From NCBI RefSeq assembly GCF_023284045.1, contig NZ_JAKIKQ010000001.1:496001-560000 (forward strand): a stretch of DNA of 64,000 bases, read 5' to 3'. The stretch is from Shewanella kaireitica. GTDB lineage: Bacteria; Pseudomonadota; Gammaproteobacteria; Enterobacterales; Shewanellaceae. The notes beneath the pieces were generated by a model. It was not told where the DNA came from, made no database searches, and was given only the letters and a program-made list of their open reading frames with translations. This document shows positions 44,814 to 54,631 of the stretch, in pieces. Numbering within the stretch: the first letter of the stretch is position 1; the number at the start of each line of letters is the position of its first letter. The position numbers were made by a program, and so were the translations under genes.

Positions 44814-45181
44814 AATATTACCTCTATGAACGATATGACTGTAGCTCTAATTATAGTTCAACCGTACTGAATTTTGTGGTTAGTCTGACAGAGTTAAGCT
44901 GGGTTTATAAAAACGCAAAGTTTGCCTAATCTAATTATGCTGTAGTTGGCACTTTGTCACTCGGTGAGAAGCTGAAGTGTGTGGCTTAATATTGTTGCTT
45001 TTCGGGTTAATTTGGTTTGAAAAAGATTGGTTGCAGGGCTTTTTTGCAGTCCTAATAATAGTTTTCTTGGCTGCGGGTAGACTCGTTAATTCTTTAATCA
45101 CCTTAATAGGTGTATGCTGGAGACCTCTGTTTATAAAAGTAACTATTCAATGTTAATTTTAACTTCTAAGACTGGATGTAA
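44814..45181. other. 368-bp divergent intergenic region
   Basis: Between the ybaK-like gene (minus) and the second 2OG oxygenase (plus). It should hold both promoters. No gene, long repeat or recognisable operator is seen. Confidence 0.4.
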
Positions 45182-45859
45182 TTGATCTTACCTCGCACCT
45201 CTCAAACAGGTGACGATTCCTCCCTTTTTGCATCCATTGCAAATGACATCGCTAGCAAAGGTTACAGTATTAACCCTGTAGCATTACCACATGATTTAGC
45301 CTATTTATTAGCATCGCACATTACCACTATGCCCAAGAGTAACTTCAAACGTGCAGGTATTGGTCGTGCAGTGAGCCATAAAATAAATGATTTTGTCCGC
45401 ACAGATGCCATTAGTTGGATTGGTGATGATACTGAAGCGGGCAAAGCGTGGCTTGATTGGACTACGGCGTTGCAAGTCTTTTTAAATAGACGGCTTTTTT
45501 TAGGGTTGTTCTCGTTCGAAAGCCATTTTGCACATTATGGTGAAGGCGACTTTTATAAAAAGCACAAAGACGCCTTTGTCGGCGAGGGTAATCGAATTTT
45601 ATCGGTAGTGGTGTACCTCAACCAATATTGGTCGAAAGATGATGGTGGTGAGTTGGTGATCTATCAGAATCAACAATCCACCTCTGCAGTTATTAATGAC
45701 CATACCATTAGTGTGACGCCAGGCTTTGGTACGATTGTGGTATTTTTAAGTGAGGAGTTTCCTCATGAGGTGCTCGCTGCTAAACGGGATCGATTTTCTA
45801 TTGCTGGTTGGTTTAGGCTTAACAGCAGCATAGCCAATAATATCGATCCACCAAGCTAG
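45182..45859 (+). CDS. 2-oxoglutarate/Fe(II)-dependent oxygenase
   Basis: A 225-residue oxygenase. The Fe(II) ligands are H128-x-D130 (FYKKHKDAF) and H195 (FPHEVLAA), and R204 (RDRFSIAGWF) should bind 2-oxoglutarate. GDFYKKHKD and FLSEEFPHEV are typical of SM-20/proline-hydroxylase-like proteins. The C-terminal pattern resembles that of the oxygenase at 13696-14391. The start is a TTG at 45182 with a weak ribosome site, so the true N terminus may be elsewhere. Single-gene unit; substrate unknown, possibly a ribosomal or translation protein as for other P4H-like bacterial enzymes. Confidence 0.85.
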   Translation: MILPRTSQTGDDSSLFASIANDIASKGYSINPVALPHDLAYLLASHITTMPKSNFKRAGIGRAVSHKINDFVRTDAISWIGDDTEAGKAWLDWTTALQVFLNRRLFLGLFSFESHFAHYGEGDFYKKHKDAFVGEGNRILSVVVYLNQYWSKDDGGELVIYQNQQSTSAVINDHTISVTPGFGTIVVFLSEEFPHEVLAAKRDRFSIAGWFRLNSSIANNIDPPS

Positions 45860-45949
45860 TAATTATCTGCTTATCGTGCAGGTGTTAAATACAGCTTTTT
45901 AACTTTTAGCTGGAACAACGGCACCGCATCTGAGGCGTTGAGTTAGCCT

Positions 45950-46297
45950 TTAATTTGCTGAGGGATGACTAACTCTGCGCGAGTAACGCTGTTCAAAGTT
46001 AATAGCACTCATTTTAAAGGTACGAACGGCGTCAACCCAGCCGACAATCATAGGCACTAACGTCCAGCTAAACATTAGGTACAGGCTGCCTTTTAAGTAG
46101 TGGCCTAGGTAGAACTTATGTAAGCCCAAACCGCCAAACAGAACACTAAACCATATAGCGAGTCGCTGATTTTTAATGCGAATATCAGGGTCGACACCAC
46201 AGAGAGACTCCAGCCCTTGTGCGGCTTTGCAATGAGGACAAACAGCTAGGTTTAGGTCGATATCTTCGTGGCACTGAGGGCAATTGATATTCTGCAT
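45950..46297 (-). CDS. TM2-domain protein with N-terminal zinc ribbon
   Basis: A 115-residue membrane protein. Two CxxC motifs (NCPQCHEDI and VCPHCKAA) form a zinc ribbon in the first 25 residues, followed by a TM2 domain with two helices (AIWFSVLFGGLGLHKFYLG and YLMFSWTLVPMIVGWVDAV). GGAG is six bases before the ATG at 46297; the frame extends four codons further. TM2 proteins have no defined bacterial function. Confidence 0.8.
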   Translation of the reverse strand: MQNINCPQCHEDIDLNLAVCPHCKAAQGLESLCGVDPDIRIKNQRLAIWFSVLFGGLGLHKFYLGHYLKGSLYLMFSWTLVPMIVGWVDAVRTFKMSAINFEQRYSRRVSHPSAN

Positions 46298-46471
46298 CGC
46301 AATCTCCAATTATCAAAAACACATTATGCGTACATGTGTTCGCCGAAATATAGGTGTGCAGCTCACACTATTAAAATAAAGCTCATAGGATTGATGAGTT
46401 AAAGAGTGGTTTGCTGAAATTGAGTTTGGGCTATTGAGGTTTCTAGGAGGGCAATGCATATGTCCAGCGCT

Positions 46472-46501
46472 GTTTGCTTATATCAATTGATATAAGCAAA
46501 C
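46472..46501. repeat. Perfect 30-bp palindrome
   Basis: A 15-bp arm, GTTTGCTTATATCAA, followed directly by its exact reverse complement. It lies in the 290-bp gap after the DUF465 gene (minus strand); followed on the plus strand by TTTCT. It may be a terminator cruciform or a protein-binding site. Confidence 0.85.
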
Positions 46502-46587
46502 TTTCTACTCGTCGTCTTTTTGTTTGTTATCGATAATATTCGCTGGCTAAGGGCTATGAAATGATATCTCGATAGAGGTTAGATAAT

Positions 46588-46833
46588 TTACTGGTGATGC
46601 TCTTTTAACTTCTGAAACAACACATCTTTTAGGTTGGCGCGCTGTACTTTGAGTTGATGCATATGCTCGTCATCAGTCGGGCTACCGTCAATTTCTAGCT
46701 GACGAATTTCATAATCTAATAGGTGATATTGCTTGGATTGTTCTTCAAAGATTGGGTCTTTATGGTTCAAATGAACAATGTCTTGTTTAAATTCTGGGAA
46801 ATCAAAAATAAGCGCGTGATTTTCATTTAGCAT
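46588..46833 (-). CDS. YdcH-like DUF465 protein
   Basis: An 81-residue helical protein of the YdcH/DUF465 type: FPEFKQDIVHLNHKDPIF, then a second helix (QYHLLDYEIRQLEID) and the RANLKDVLFQKL end. Function unknown; these small coiled-coil proteins are widespread in proteobacteria. A GGAG-type site (CAGGAGTAACT) precedes the ATG. Confidence 0.85.
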   Translation of the reverse strand: MLNENHALIFDFPEFKQDIVHLNHKDPIFEEQSKQYHLLDYEIRQLEIDGSPTDDEHMHQLKVQRANLKDVLFQKLKEHHQ

Positions 46834-47037
46834 AGTTACTCCTGAAGTGTGAACGATAACCTTGTTACTATTTACACTACAGCATTCTTGATTTTATCAA
46901 AGGCTAAATTTAGCTATTTTAGTGATCTTCCTAACAAATTTTATTAGCCTTGTTAATGCCATTAAATGAGGTAGTTATCAAGCTGGCGAAAACCTAATTG
47001 AATTCGCCTCATGAAGTGTTTTGGCCATATTATATGG

Positions 47038-47697
47038 TTAGCTAAACGTGTCCTTTAATTGATTGGCAAAGGCGATAAACTTCTCTTTAATGGTGCGCTT
47101 CACCGATACAGATAAACTGCCCAGAATGACTTTACCTTCGATGGTAATGATAGGTGCTTGGCGGTTCGCCATCGACGGCGCACAGTTTTCAATACTACTT
47201 ACAGCGCAGTAGGTTTTACACACCACATTGACATTCTCAGGAATAAATACCGTTGCACTGCCTAAAATACAGTTAAGTTTTATGGTGATATCTTGGTGCT
47301 GAAAAATAGCATCGGTAAAGTCGAGCGTCGTTTCACCCAGTACATTATTAATTTGGATTGTTTTAGGGACTGCCCACTGGCCACTGCGCTCATTGTTGCC
47401 GAGCACACAATTAATATTCAGTGTGTCATCTTGCTGCTTGCTCGTGTAATTAGGAGTGAACTGTTGATCTTTCTTACTGCTGTACTCATCGTCTGCAGAA
47501 AGCGACAAATCGGCCACTAAGTCGAGCAGCTCTTGATGAGAGTCACTGGCCATCGCATCATCGAGCCGGCGCTCAAACGCTTCCGCGGAGATTATTCCGT
47601 GACTGTAATTCACAATCAGCTTATCGATGACTTCTTCTCTAACCTTTTCAATTGGTCGATCTTCTAATGTGACAGGCATCTGCCGCTCCTTTGGCAA
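47038..47697 (-). CDS. DUF1707/LiaF-like cytoplasmic protein
   Basis: A 219-residue soluble protein. Residues about 10-65 match DUF1707 (VREEVIDKLIVNYSHGIISA and AFERRLDDAMASDSHQELL). A linker follows, then a C-terminal beta helix-like domain (INNVLGETTLDF, IKLNCILGSATVFIPENVNV) like the LiaF/DUF2154 cell-envelope stress domain. There is no membrane helix, unlike LiaF. A GAGCGGCAG leader precedes the start. Role unknown. Confidence 0.75.
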   Translation of the reverse strand: MPKERQMPVTLEDRPIEKVREEVIDKLIVNYSHGIISAEAFERRLDDAMASDSHQELLDLVADLSLSADDEYSSKKDQQFTPNYTSKQQDDTLNINCVLGNNERSGQWAVPKTIQINNVLGETTLDFTDAIFQHQDITIKLNCILGSATVFIPENVNVVCKTYCAVSSIENCAPSMANRQAPIITIEGKVILGSLSVSVKRTIKEKFIAFANQLKDTFS

Positions 47698-47863
47698 TTA
47701 GTCGCTATTAACAAAAATGAACCACTAATTAAGCATGTTATGTACCAACTTTTTAAAAGTAAATGCTATCAGGGTGTTACTTAAATGTTGGTATTGGTTT
47801 GAGTTGATAGACTGTTATAATTTCACTCTTTAGTTAAACATAGCACTAAAAAGTGGTGCTTTT

Positions 47864-47890
47864 AACCGCAGTACTTGCATTACTGCGGTT
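47864..47890 (-). terminator. Hairpin after catB
   Basis: AACCGCAGTA/TACTGCGGTT with a seven-base loop, with a second small stem (AGCAC/GTGCT) next to it on the far side. There is no clear T run, so terminator status is uncertain. Confidence 0.45.
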
Positions 47891-47948
47891 GTGAACGCTA
47901 AGGGGAAAGGCGGAGTTTGCGACTAATTTGCTTAAGGCGTGCAAATGA

Positions 47949-48608
47949 TTAAAGAGTAAAATCCTGCCAGTAACTGTATAGGCCACTGATATTCGATGAG
48001 CACATGAAGGCCATCGCACCTCTGAGCTCTTCATCGCTCCAAAGCCACCATTGCATTTCAAGTAACTGAGATATTTCTGTTGCAGAAAATCGGAAACGAA
48101 TGTGTTTAGCTGGGTTAGAGCCCACAATTTCGTAAGGTGCAACATCTTTGGTCACCACCGCGCGGCTGGCAATAATAGCGCCATCACCAACATTGACGCC
48201 ACTCATTATCATGGCTTCACTACCAATCCAAACATCATTACCAATAACGGTATCGCCAGCACGTTCAAAACCATCAATCCCATGGCTAAAGTCTTCATGA
48301 TCTTGATAGAAAAAGGGAAAGGTACTGATCCAATCGTGTCGATGACCTTGGTTTCCTGCCATCATAAATACCGCACCAGATCCAATTGAGCAGTAGCTAC
48401 CAATAATGAGCTTATCGATGTCAGTTCTATCCGCCATTAGGTAACGTGCACAATCATCGAAACTGTGATTATGGTAATAGCCGGAGTAATAGCTGTGTTT
48501 GCCAACGATAATGTTGGGGTTGGTGACTTGCTCTTGCAGTGGCTTACCCACAAATGGGCTTTCGAAATAGTTGTTCAAGCTAAAAACCTTTAGTTTTAAT
48601 GCAGGCAA
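47949..48608 (-). CDS. catB: CatB-type chloramphenicol (xenobiotic) acetyltransferase
   Basis: A 219-residue left-handed beta-helix acetyltransferase. [31 protein letters not shown] and [20 protein letters not shown] are the CatB hallmarks, with the catalytic histidine in the GHRHDW region. The hexapeptide repeats follow ([20 protein letters not shown]). CatB transfers acetyl from acetyl-CoA to chloramphenicol. No mobile-element sign is near, so it looks like a chromosomal, intrinsic gene. True substrate in this host unknown. Confidence 0.88.
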   Translation of the reverse strand: MPALKLKVFSLNNYFESPFVGKPLQEQVTNPNIIVGKHSYYSGYYHNHSFDDCARYLMADRTDIDKLIIGSYCSIGSGAVFMMAGNQGHRHDWISTFPFFYQDHEDFSHGIDGFERAGDTVIGNDVWIGSEAMIMSGVNVGDGAIIASRAVVTKDVAPYEIVGSNPAKHIRFRFSATEISQLLEMQWWLWSDEELRGAMAFMCSSNISGLYSYWQDFTL

Positions 48609-48622
48609 TATTTAAGTCAGTA

Positions 48623-49165
48623 TTAGCACTGGCTGACAACACTGGTAATTGTTGGCTCTCCAGAGGTTTGCCAATGGTACTCAAAATAGCAATTAGTTGC
48701 TTTTACCTCGGTAGCACTTGGCTCACTTTTATCGAGCACGCTGATAGGAGTAGCCACTACCGAGTAACTGCCACTTTGCACGTAAATACGATAAGCCCAG
48801 TCGTTAACATCTAACCCTGCACCTTCAAATATTTCAGGTGGTGATGAATAGTCTGCAGAAAAACCATTGGCGGTAGCGGTGGCTGCCCAAGGTTGGTAAT
48901 AGCTGCCTTTAACATCGGAGAATTCAACCACGTCTGTAAAGCTACTTCCTGAGGTTAACGTTTTAGCTTTAAAGAGTGAGACTGCTGTTTTTATTGAGCC
49001 CAAAGCTCCTTTAATCACAGCTTTATTGGCATCGGTTTTCAAATTGATAAATTTTGGTAATGCAACGACAGACAAGATCCCTAGAATGATAATCACCACC
49101 ACGAGCTCTATTAGGGTAAAACCAGAATTACGGGAATATGTTCCACTATTTTTTGAGGAGATCAT
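48623..49165 (-). CDS. Orphan type IV prepilin-like protein
   Basis: A 180-residue prepilin. The prepilin peptidase site is NSG/FTLIELVVVIIIL, with the conserved Glu at +5 of the mature protein, after a 15-residue polar leader. The mature helix is followed by a C-terminal globular domain with two cysteines (TNCYFEYH and SQC) that should form the pilin D-loop disulfide. It resembles MshA-type pilins, but no pilus assembly gene is nearby. It may be a minor or alternate pilin or pseudopilin. Confidence 0.85.
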   Translation of the reverse strand: MISSKNSGTYSRNSGFTLIELVVVIIILGILSVVALPKFINLKTDANKAVIKGALGSIKTAVSLFKAKTLTSGSSFTDVVEFSDVKGSYYQPWAATATANGFSADYSSPPEIFEGAGLDVNDWAYRIYVQSGSYSVVATPISVLDKSEPSATEVKATNCYFEYHWQTSGEPTITSVVSQC

Positions 49166-49243
49166 TGTTTGAATGCCTTTTTAACATTTGCCGGTTTATC
49201 ATTAGTTGCTGTGTGCCTAACTCGCGAGTGTCTGCTGTAAAAG

Positions 49244-49528
49244 CTACTCATTTTTTGTTGCGATTCGGCTGATGACCTCATGAGCATCTTTTAGGCTAGC
49301 GCCTGTCTCTTCACGATATAACCGAATAGCGGTTAACTTTTTACCTAAGGTAATCGCCGTTAACACATCTTTAGATACATGTATGTTTTCATCAAACACA
49401 ATGCCATTATTCTCTAGTAATGTGTCTATTTTATTTTCTATGATTTTTAATTTGCTATCTGTTTTTTGTATATGGAAAATGCAAAAAACGAGCCCTAAAA
49501 TAACGATGATTAACAGTGGTTCATCCAT
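49244..49528 (-). CDS. Membrane-anchored protein with L7/L12-like C-terminal domain
   Basis: A 94-residue protein with an N-terminal membrane helix (about 4-20; LLIIVILGLVFCIF), a short coiled region, and a C-terminal part (about 60-94; KLTAIRLYREETGASLKDAHEVI) resembling the ribosomal protein L7/L12 C-terminal domain. Such short L7/L12-like membrane proteins have no known function. It precedes the prepilin gene (same strand, 78 bp gap). Confidence 0.7.
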   Translation of the reverse strand: MDEPLLIIVILGLVFCIFHIQKTDSKLKIIENKIDTLLENNGIVFDENIHVSKDVLTAITLGKKLTAIRLYREETGASLKDAHEVISRIATKNE

Positions 49529-49832
49529 GATGTATCGATTCCTTGTCCCTTGAGGATTTTGTTGCAGGGTATTTTAAATTGATCGTTATTAACTCACTTG
49601 TTCTGTATAGCACTTTTGCTTTATTTAGGGAAGCGGGCGCCTCTGTTGTGTCGCGATTTGAGAGAGAGCTTCATCAAAAAACAAAGAGCTTTCAGTTAAA
49701 AATTTAGATTTGAGCGTTACATCGGAAAGTGGATTGAATTAAAAGGTAGAGACAAAAATACCGATAGTGGGTCATCACTACCGGCATTTAATTTAGGCTG
49801 AACTAGCTCTTAAGAATGAGGGCTAGTTAAGG
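49529..49832. other. 304-bp intergenic region
   Basis: Contains the torD terminator (49758-49787) and the upstream region of the L7/L12-like gene. No other feature seen. Confidence 0.4.
49758..49787 (-). terminator. Terminator of the torECAD operon
   Basis: A near-perfect 12-bp stem (ATACCGATAGTG with CACTACCGGCAT, two G-T-type positions) with a six-base loop; on the minus strand it ends in TTTTTGTC. It lies about 45 bp after torD. Confidence 0.8.
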
Positions 49833-50474
49833 TTAATCTTCGCTTTCCAGCCACTCCAGATCTGAGTTAACCCAAGCAAGTGTCAGTTGCGCTAAGGCGA
49901 TATAGAAATTGCCAGTGTCGACCTTGGCGACTTTTGCTACAAAAGTTGCTAACCAATTAGCCAGGTTGTCGCGAATAAACTCAAGCTGCTGTTGGTTACT
50001 GCAATGCATATTGATATGCGCCACATAAGCCAATATTACCGCTAGGTGATCGGCAGGCTCTGGAAACTCACTCTGTACCTGCAGCTGGCTCTGTTTTAAA
50101 AATTGCGTCATCTGCTGGTGTTGCTCACCAAATAGTAAAGGCTCATCACCTTTGGCTACAGGAGTGTCAGTTAAATACAGACTTGCGTAAGGTGAAGCAC
50201 TGTTCTTAGTACCGACTAGAAATAGGCCGCAATAGTCGGCAGCAAGCTCTAGCAAGGCTTTATCGCTATTGAGTTTGGCAAACTCTGCAACAAGCACGTC
50301 AACATCAGCTTTAAAGCTAGCTTCGGCGGCAAGTTGTGACCAAAACGCTTGTGCTTGAGTACTGGTTAATTCATGCAGTGTTTTATGATCAATCTCTTTG
50401 GCGAACAAAGATGAAAGCAACTGATAAATAGTACTTCTTGCCTGATTTACTGGGTTAGCTGTTTCTGTGCTCAT
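49833..50474 (-). CDS. torD: TMAO reductase chaperone TorD
   Basis: A 213-residue all-helical cytoplasmic chaperone of the TorD/DmsD family. [19 protein letters not shown] at the N terminus and [14 protein letters not shown] with [10 protein letters not shown] (the TorD YxxL region) are typical. It binds the TorA signal sequence and apoenzyme, keeping TorA competent for molybdenum cofactor insertion and Tat export. Its start overlaps the torA stop by ATGA, ensuring linked translation. Confidence 0.93.
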   Translation of the reverse strand: MSTETANPVNQARSTIYQLLSSLFAKEIDHKTLHELTSTQAQAFWSQLAAEASFKADVDVLVAEFAKLNSDKALLELAADYCGLFLVGTKNSASPYASLYLTDTPVAKGDEPLLFGEQHQQMTQFLKQSQLQVQSEFPEPADHLAVILAYVAHINMHCSNQQQLEFIRDNLANWLATFVAKVAKVDTGNFYIALAQLTLAWVNSDLEWLESED

Positions 50475-52963
50475 AGTGCTATCTCAACGGGTCCGCTAAA
50501 TGAACTGACTCTTGGTACTTTACCTTGATACTTTTCAAATTCAACTAGGCAGGTATAGGCAGAGCATGCTTGCGCCAGTTTTGATGTACCAATATCTTGG
50601 GTTAAAGTGTTTGGATCACCGTAGCTACATAGTGCGCCAATTTCTGCGCCACCCTCTTTGCTACCGTCTTCGCCAACGGGACCATACCAAGCGCCTTCGT
50701 GAATACGAATAACTCCTTTAGGGAAGTTATTTGATACCACAGCACCCGCTAGCAGCTGGCCACGGTCGTTAAACACTCGCACAACGTCACCTGCTTTAAT
50801 ACCGCGTTTTTTAGCATCATTAGGATTTAAATAAACCGGTTCGCGACCATTAACGGTATAGGTTTCACGGTACTGCTCAGATTCGCACATCTGCGAGTGT
50901 AAACGTTTATCAGGGTGACAAGACTGCATCCACACAGGGAATTTGTCAGAACCTGGTCCGCCATGGCTGCGCTCTGATTTTTCCATCCAAGTTGGGTGGC
51001 CTGGACAATCATCATATTGGTACTGGGCTATCTTACGACTAAAGATCTCAATCAAGCCTGATGGGGTACCCAATGGGTTGATCTCTGGATCTTCTCTAAA
51101 GGCTGCATGACGTGTCCAAGGCTTACCTTCACCAAAGTGTACGTAACCCTGTTTCCAGAACTCATCAAATTCAGGCATCTCAAATTTACCCGCGTTAGCA
51201 TTCTTACAGTCAGTGTATAGTTTGTTTAGCCATTCACGTTCGGTCATGCCGCGAGTGTACTCTTTCTCTTTACCCATAATACGGGCAAAGCGAGTGAAGA
51301 TTTCAAAGTCAGACAAGCTTTCATAAAGTGGCTCGACCATCTTCTGCATTGCTAATACACCGCGGTTAGCGTAGCTGCCATAGACATCAATATCGTTGCG
51401 CTCGAACGTAGTACATGCAGGCAGTACTATGTCTGAGAAGCGACAAGTTGCCGTCCAGTTCATGTCGATAGTTACCACACATTCAAGTTTCTGAAATGCT
51501 TGCTTCATGCGGTTACGATCTTGGTGGTGGTTCCAAGGGTTGTTACCGGAAAACACCATCATTTTAATATCAGGGAAAGTGACTTTACTGCCGTTTGAGT
51601 CAATGGTTTTACCAGGCTCAAGTATCGCGTCTATCCACCGTGCAACTGGTATGGTGCTGCTGGTGCCTTTAAAGTCATTGCTATTAAACAGTGGCTTTTG
51701 GTCTTCATCCAAGTTACGCGGGAATGCGCCTGGCGCTGCTGCACCAGATGAAGGCACGCCAATGCTCGAATAATGATGACCATAGCTAATACCGCCGCCA
51801 GGTAAGCCGATTTGACCTATCATGGTGGCGAGAACTGCCGCCATCCAATAAGGCTGTTCGCCATGCTGCTGACGCTGGATACACCAGCCCATGAGCATTT
51901 GGGTGCGGCTCTTTGTCATTACCTTGGCGAGATCTCGAATGATCTCAGCAGAAACTCCTGTGATCTCAGCGGCCCACTCTGGTGTTTTCTCAACGCCATC
52001 GGTTTCACCTTGAATATAAGGCAAGAAACGGTCGAAGCCTAAGCTGTAACCTTCAATAAATTTGGTGTCATGAAGGTTCTTTGCCACCATTTCGTGGGCA
52101 ATACCTAACATTAACGCCACGTCAGTTTGTGGGTTAACGTATAACTGCTCACAGCCTAAGTACTGTTGTGTTTTAGTGACAACAGGATCGATGCTAATTA
52201 CGCGGATCTCACCTTTTGCCACTTTCTCTTTTAGCTCGGCAAGGTAAGCATAAGACTCATGAGTCTCAGCATTCCAGCCCACTTGCAGGTTCTTATAAGG
52301 ATCGTTCGACCACAAGATAATCGTCTTAGAGTTCTCAAGAATAAGCGGCCAAGATGTGCCTTGGGCATATACTTCTGTAGAGCCTAAGATGTAAGGCAAA
52401 ATGGTTTGCCCTGCACCGGTAGAGTAGTCGCCGACCTTCTTAACAAAGTTGCCATGCATGCCAACAGCACGTTGCATATGGCTGGTGCTTGAGTGTAGCT
52501 GACCGGTTGCACGCCAGCCGGTTTGGCCGGCATGGAGCCCTGAAGGGCCATATTTAGTTTGCACTTCATCAAGTGAGTCTTTAAATAGTGATAGCGCCTT
52601 ATCCCAAGTGACGCGTACAAAGCGGAAATCACCACGTTGGCTAGTATCACTTTTATGACCTTTCAGTAAAAAGTCCAAACGAACCATTGGGTAACGCACA
52701 CGAGACGGGTTGTAGACTAAGCCCTTAACGCCGTTAATCATATCAGTTGGATACTTATCACGGTCAAACGGGATGACCTGATCAATCACGCCATTTTTGC
52801 GCTTCATCTTGAATGCGCCAAAGTGTGAACCTGTAGTCAACCATCCATCACTGGCTTTTGCGCCTGAGGCCGCTAAAGCATTTAACGGTGCTAAGACTGA
52901 TGAGCCGCTAAGTACAACATATGAGGTGCCGACTAAGCCTTTTAGAAAATCTCTTCTGTTCAT
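50471..52963 (-). CDS. torA: Trimethylamine-N-oxide reductase catalytic subunit TorA
   Basis: An 830-residue molybdoenzyme of the DMSO reductase family. It has a Tat signal ([19 protein letters not shown]) and the molybdopterin-domain sequence ([57 protein letters not shown]). It reduces TMAO to trimethylamine in the periplasm, receiving electrons from TorC. TorA-type enzymes lack the 4Fe-4S cluster and this one has no N-terminal Cys motif. It overlaps torD by four bases and follows torC by 14 bp. Confidence 0.96.
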   Translation of the reverse strand: MNRRDFLKGLVGTSYVVLSGSSVLAPLNALAASGAKASDGWLTTGSHFGAFKMKRKNGVIDQVIPFDRDKYPTDMINGVKGLVYNPSRVRYPMVRLDFLLKGHKSDTSQRGDFRFVRVTWDKALSLFKDSLDEVQTKYGPSGLHAGQTGWRATGQLHSSTSHMQRAVGMHGNFVKKVGDYSTGAGQTILPYILGSTEVYAQGTSWPLILENSKTIILWSNDPYKNLQVGWNAETHESYAYLAELKEKVAKGEIRVISIDPVVTKTQQYLGCEQLYVNPQTDVALMLGIAHEMVAKNLHDTKFIEGYSLGFDRFLPYIQGETDGVEKTPEWAAEITGVSAEIIRDLAKVMTKSRTQMLMGWCIQRQQHGEQPYWMAAVLATMIGQIGLPGGGISYGHHYSSIGVPSSGAAAPGAFPRNLDEDQKPLFNSNDFKGTSSTIPVARWIDAILEPGKTIDSNGSKVTFPDIKMMVFSGNNPWNHHQDRNRMKQAFQKLECVVTIDMNWTATCRFSDIVLPACTTFERNDIDVYGSYANRGVLAMQKMVEPLYESLSDFEIFTRFARIMGKEKEYTRGMTEREWLNKLYTDCKNANAGKFEMPEFDEFWKQGYVHFGEGKPWTRHAAFREDPEINPLGTPSGLIEIFSRKIAQYQYDDCPGHPTWMEKSERSHGGPGSDKFPVWMQSCHPDKRLHSQMCESEQYRETYTVNGREPVYLNPNDAKKRGIKAGDVVRVFNDRGQLLAGAVVSNNFPKGVIRIHEGAWYGPVGEDGSKEGGAEIGALCSYGDPNTLTQDIGTSKLAQACSAYTCLVEFEKYQGKVPRVSSFSGPVEIAL

Positions 52964-52977
52964 AATCTGCAGTCCTA

Positions 52978-54156
52978 TTAGTGAGCCGACTTATTGAAAG
53001 TTGATGAATGCTCTTGCAAGTATTTCTGTACTAACGCTTGAGTATCTTGATCCATGTTGACGAAGGCGATCATGCCTTGGAACATTCCTGGCCAAGTGTT
53101 GGCGTCAAAGTGCGCTTCATCTGGCTGGGTGTGACACACACTGCAGCTGTCACTATAGGTGCTGCGAGCATAGTTCCAAAGTGGCTGTAGGTCGCTAAGT
53201 AAGTAGTCTGTATCTGTCCAGATAACGGCTTCGACACGCTGCCATTTTAGGCCTGTCATTGGATCTTCTTTCTCTTCGAAAGTCTGAATGACGCCCTCTT
53301 CGAGTGCTGCATCCTTGGTCAGTTGTGCTGAGAGAATGTTTAAACCGAAGTCGTAGTAGATCACGCGACCTGCACCGATTTTTTTTCTCCAGCCATCGAT
53401 ACCGATTTTGGCGCGGTTACCCTTGAGCTCTAATACTTTCACTTTAGTGGCGATGTTCAAAGTGCCGGCTTCAACGTCTGTTTTCTCATTAAAGTAAACA
53501 GGCTTGGTCAGTGCGGTAAAGTAGCTTTGGTCAACCTCTAAGCCGTTAACGCCAGAGCCTACTTCTGCAATGAGTTCTGGCGCACGAGCGGTGCCCATAT
53601 CTGGTAGCTTATGGGCGATGCCTTTGTGACAATCAATACAGCTTTGATCGAGTTCTGCGGCGCGCTTCATCTGTTTTTGTGCGAGCTTAGACATGCTGTC
53701 CCACTTCATTGAGTCGTAGTTATGGCAGTTTTTACAGGCTAGCGAGTTATCGCGGTCGAATCGCTTCCACTCTCGGCTGGCCATCTCTAGGCGTTTATCT
53801 TCGAATTTCTCGGGGGTATTGACGGTCTGTAATAACCAACCCCACACATCGTGAGAGGCTTCAATTTTACGACCAATTTTACGGCTCCACTCATGAGGAA
53901 CGTGACAGTCAGGGCAGGTTGCTCTTACACCAGAGTGATTTGACCAATGCACTGTTTCTTGTAGCTCTTTATACGGCATGCTTTCCATGCTGTGACAGCT
54001 AATGCAAAACGCTTCAGTGTTAGTTGCTTCAAGTGCGGTGTTAAAGCCACCCCAAAAGATAACGCCCATTAGAAACGCTGACACGCTAACGGTGCCGAGT
54101 GTAAGGTATTGTGCTGGTTTGGTTAGTGTGCGCCAGATGTTAAGTAACCATCTCAT
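52978..54156 (-). CDS. torC: Pentahaem cytochrome c TorC
   Basis: A 392-residue membrane-anchored cytochrome. One N-terminal helix (about 18-38) precedes a NapC/NirT-like tetrahaem domain with CxxCH at residues 51-55, 81-85, 141-145 and 173-177. A C-terminal domain carries a fifth site at 338-342 ([10 protein letters not shown]). TorC takes electrons from menaquinol and passes them to TorA; its haem domain also acts in signalling in E. coli. This five-haem layout is that of TorC. It lies between torE and torA. Confidence 0.96.
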   Translation of the reverse strand: MRWLLNIWRTLTKPAQYLTLGTVSVSAFLMGVIFWGGFNTALEATNTEAFCISCHSMESMPYKELQETVHWSNHSGVRATCPDCHVPHEWSRKIGRKIEASHDVWGWLLQTVNTPEKFEDKRLEMASREWKRFDRDNSLACKNCHNYDSMKWDSMSKLAQKQMKRAAELDQSCIDCHKGIAHKLPDMGTARAPELIAEVGSGVNGLEVDQSYFTALTKPVYFNEKTDVEAGTLNIATKVKVLELKGNRAKIGIDGWRKKIGAGRVIYYDFGLNILSAQLTKDAALEEGVIQTFEEKEDPMTGLKWQRVEAVIWTDTDYLLSDLQPLWNYARSTYSDSCSVCHTQPDEAHFDANTWPGMFQGMIAFVNMDQDTQALVQKYLQEHSSTFNKSAH

Positions 54157-54197
54157 AATCGCATCCTCGTAATAAGTTTATAAAGTGAAATAGGGGA

Positions 54198-54368
54198 TTA
54201 GTGAGCGACAACGCCGCCAAACGCTTGGATCATCCAAATGACGAAGCCATAGCTACTCACAAAGGCGATGCTAAGTGCAGGGAATAATATAAAGATGATG
54301 AAACTCAATGCTTTAAGCTCATCTTTCTTGCTACTCGTATTCAGTTTATTCGGATTTTGATTTGTCAT
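54198..54368 (-). CDS. torE: TorE, small membrane protein of the TMAO operon
   Basis: A 56-residue protein, short and easily missed. It starts MTNQNPNKLN, has one membrane helix (about 21-48; LSFIIFILFPALSIAFVSSY) and ends FGGVVAH. Position (first gene, upstream of torC) and the NapE-like WMIQAFGG end match TorE of Shewanella torECAD. It may help electron transfer or complex assembly; not settled. GGAG lies nine bases before the ATG. 41 bp separate it from torC. Confidence 0.85.
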   Translation of the reverse strand: MTNQNPNKLNTSSKKDELKALSFIIFILFPALSIAFVSSYGFVIWMIQAFGGVVAH

Positions 54369-54422
54369 GACCGTTCAGCTCCAGCTCAATCCTTTCTTTG
54401 ATGAGGTCATTATAGGGAGATG

Positions 54423-54485
54423 ATGTGAACAGCAATGGGGCTTGCAATGAACGGTTTGAGACAAGTTATGAAGAAATATGAATAG
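54423..54485 (-). promoter_or_regulatory. TorR-like decamers upstream of torE
   Basis: On the minus strand, CTATTCATAT (54476-54485), TCTTCATAAC (54465-54474), CCGTTCATTG (54445-54454) and CTGTTCACAT (54423-54432) resemble the E. coli tor boxes (CTGTTCATAT, CCGTTCATCC). Two are about 10-11 bp apart, as in tandem boxes. TorR control by the TorS/TorT system is the likely reason. TorR itself is not in this window. Confidence 0.7.
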
Positions 54486-54581
54486 AATTAGGTAAGGGTA
54501 ATTAAGTGAGTTGTAATTTTTAAAATCAGTGACTTGTATTGATTTAGGCTGGAGGGTGGGCGTAATAACTTGCAGGGGTTA

Positions 54582-54619
54582 TATCAGCCGCCCATAAGCG
54601 CTGCAAACAGCGGCTGATA
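54582..54619. terminator. Hairpin between the torE promoter and the DUF2956 gene
   Basis: A perfect 10-bp stem TATCAGCCGC/GCGGCTGATA with an 18-base loop, 12 bp past the end of the DUF2956 gene (minus strand). No T run; may be a processing or termination signal. Confidence 0.4.
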
Positions 54620-54631
54620 CTAAAAGTAGGA

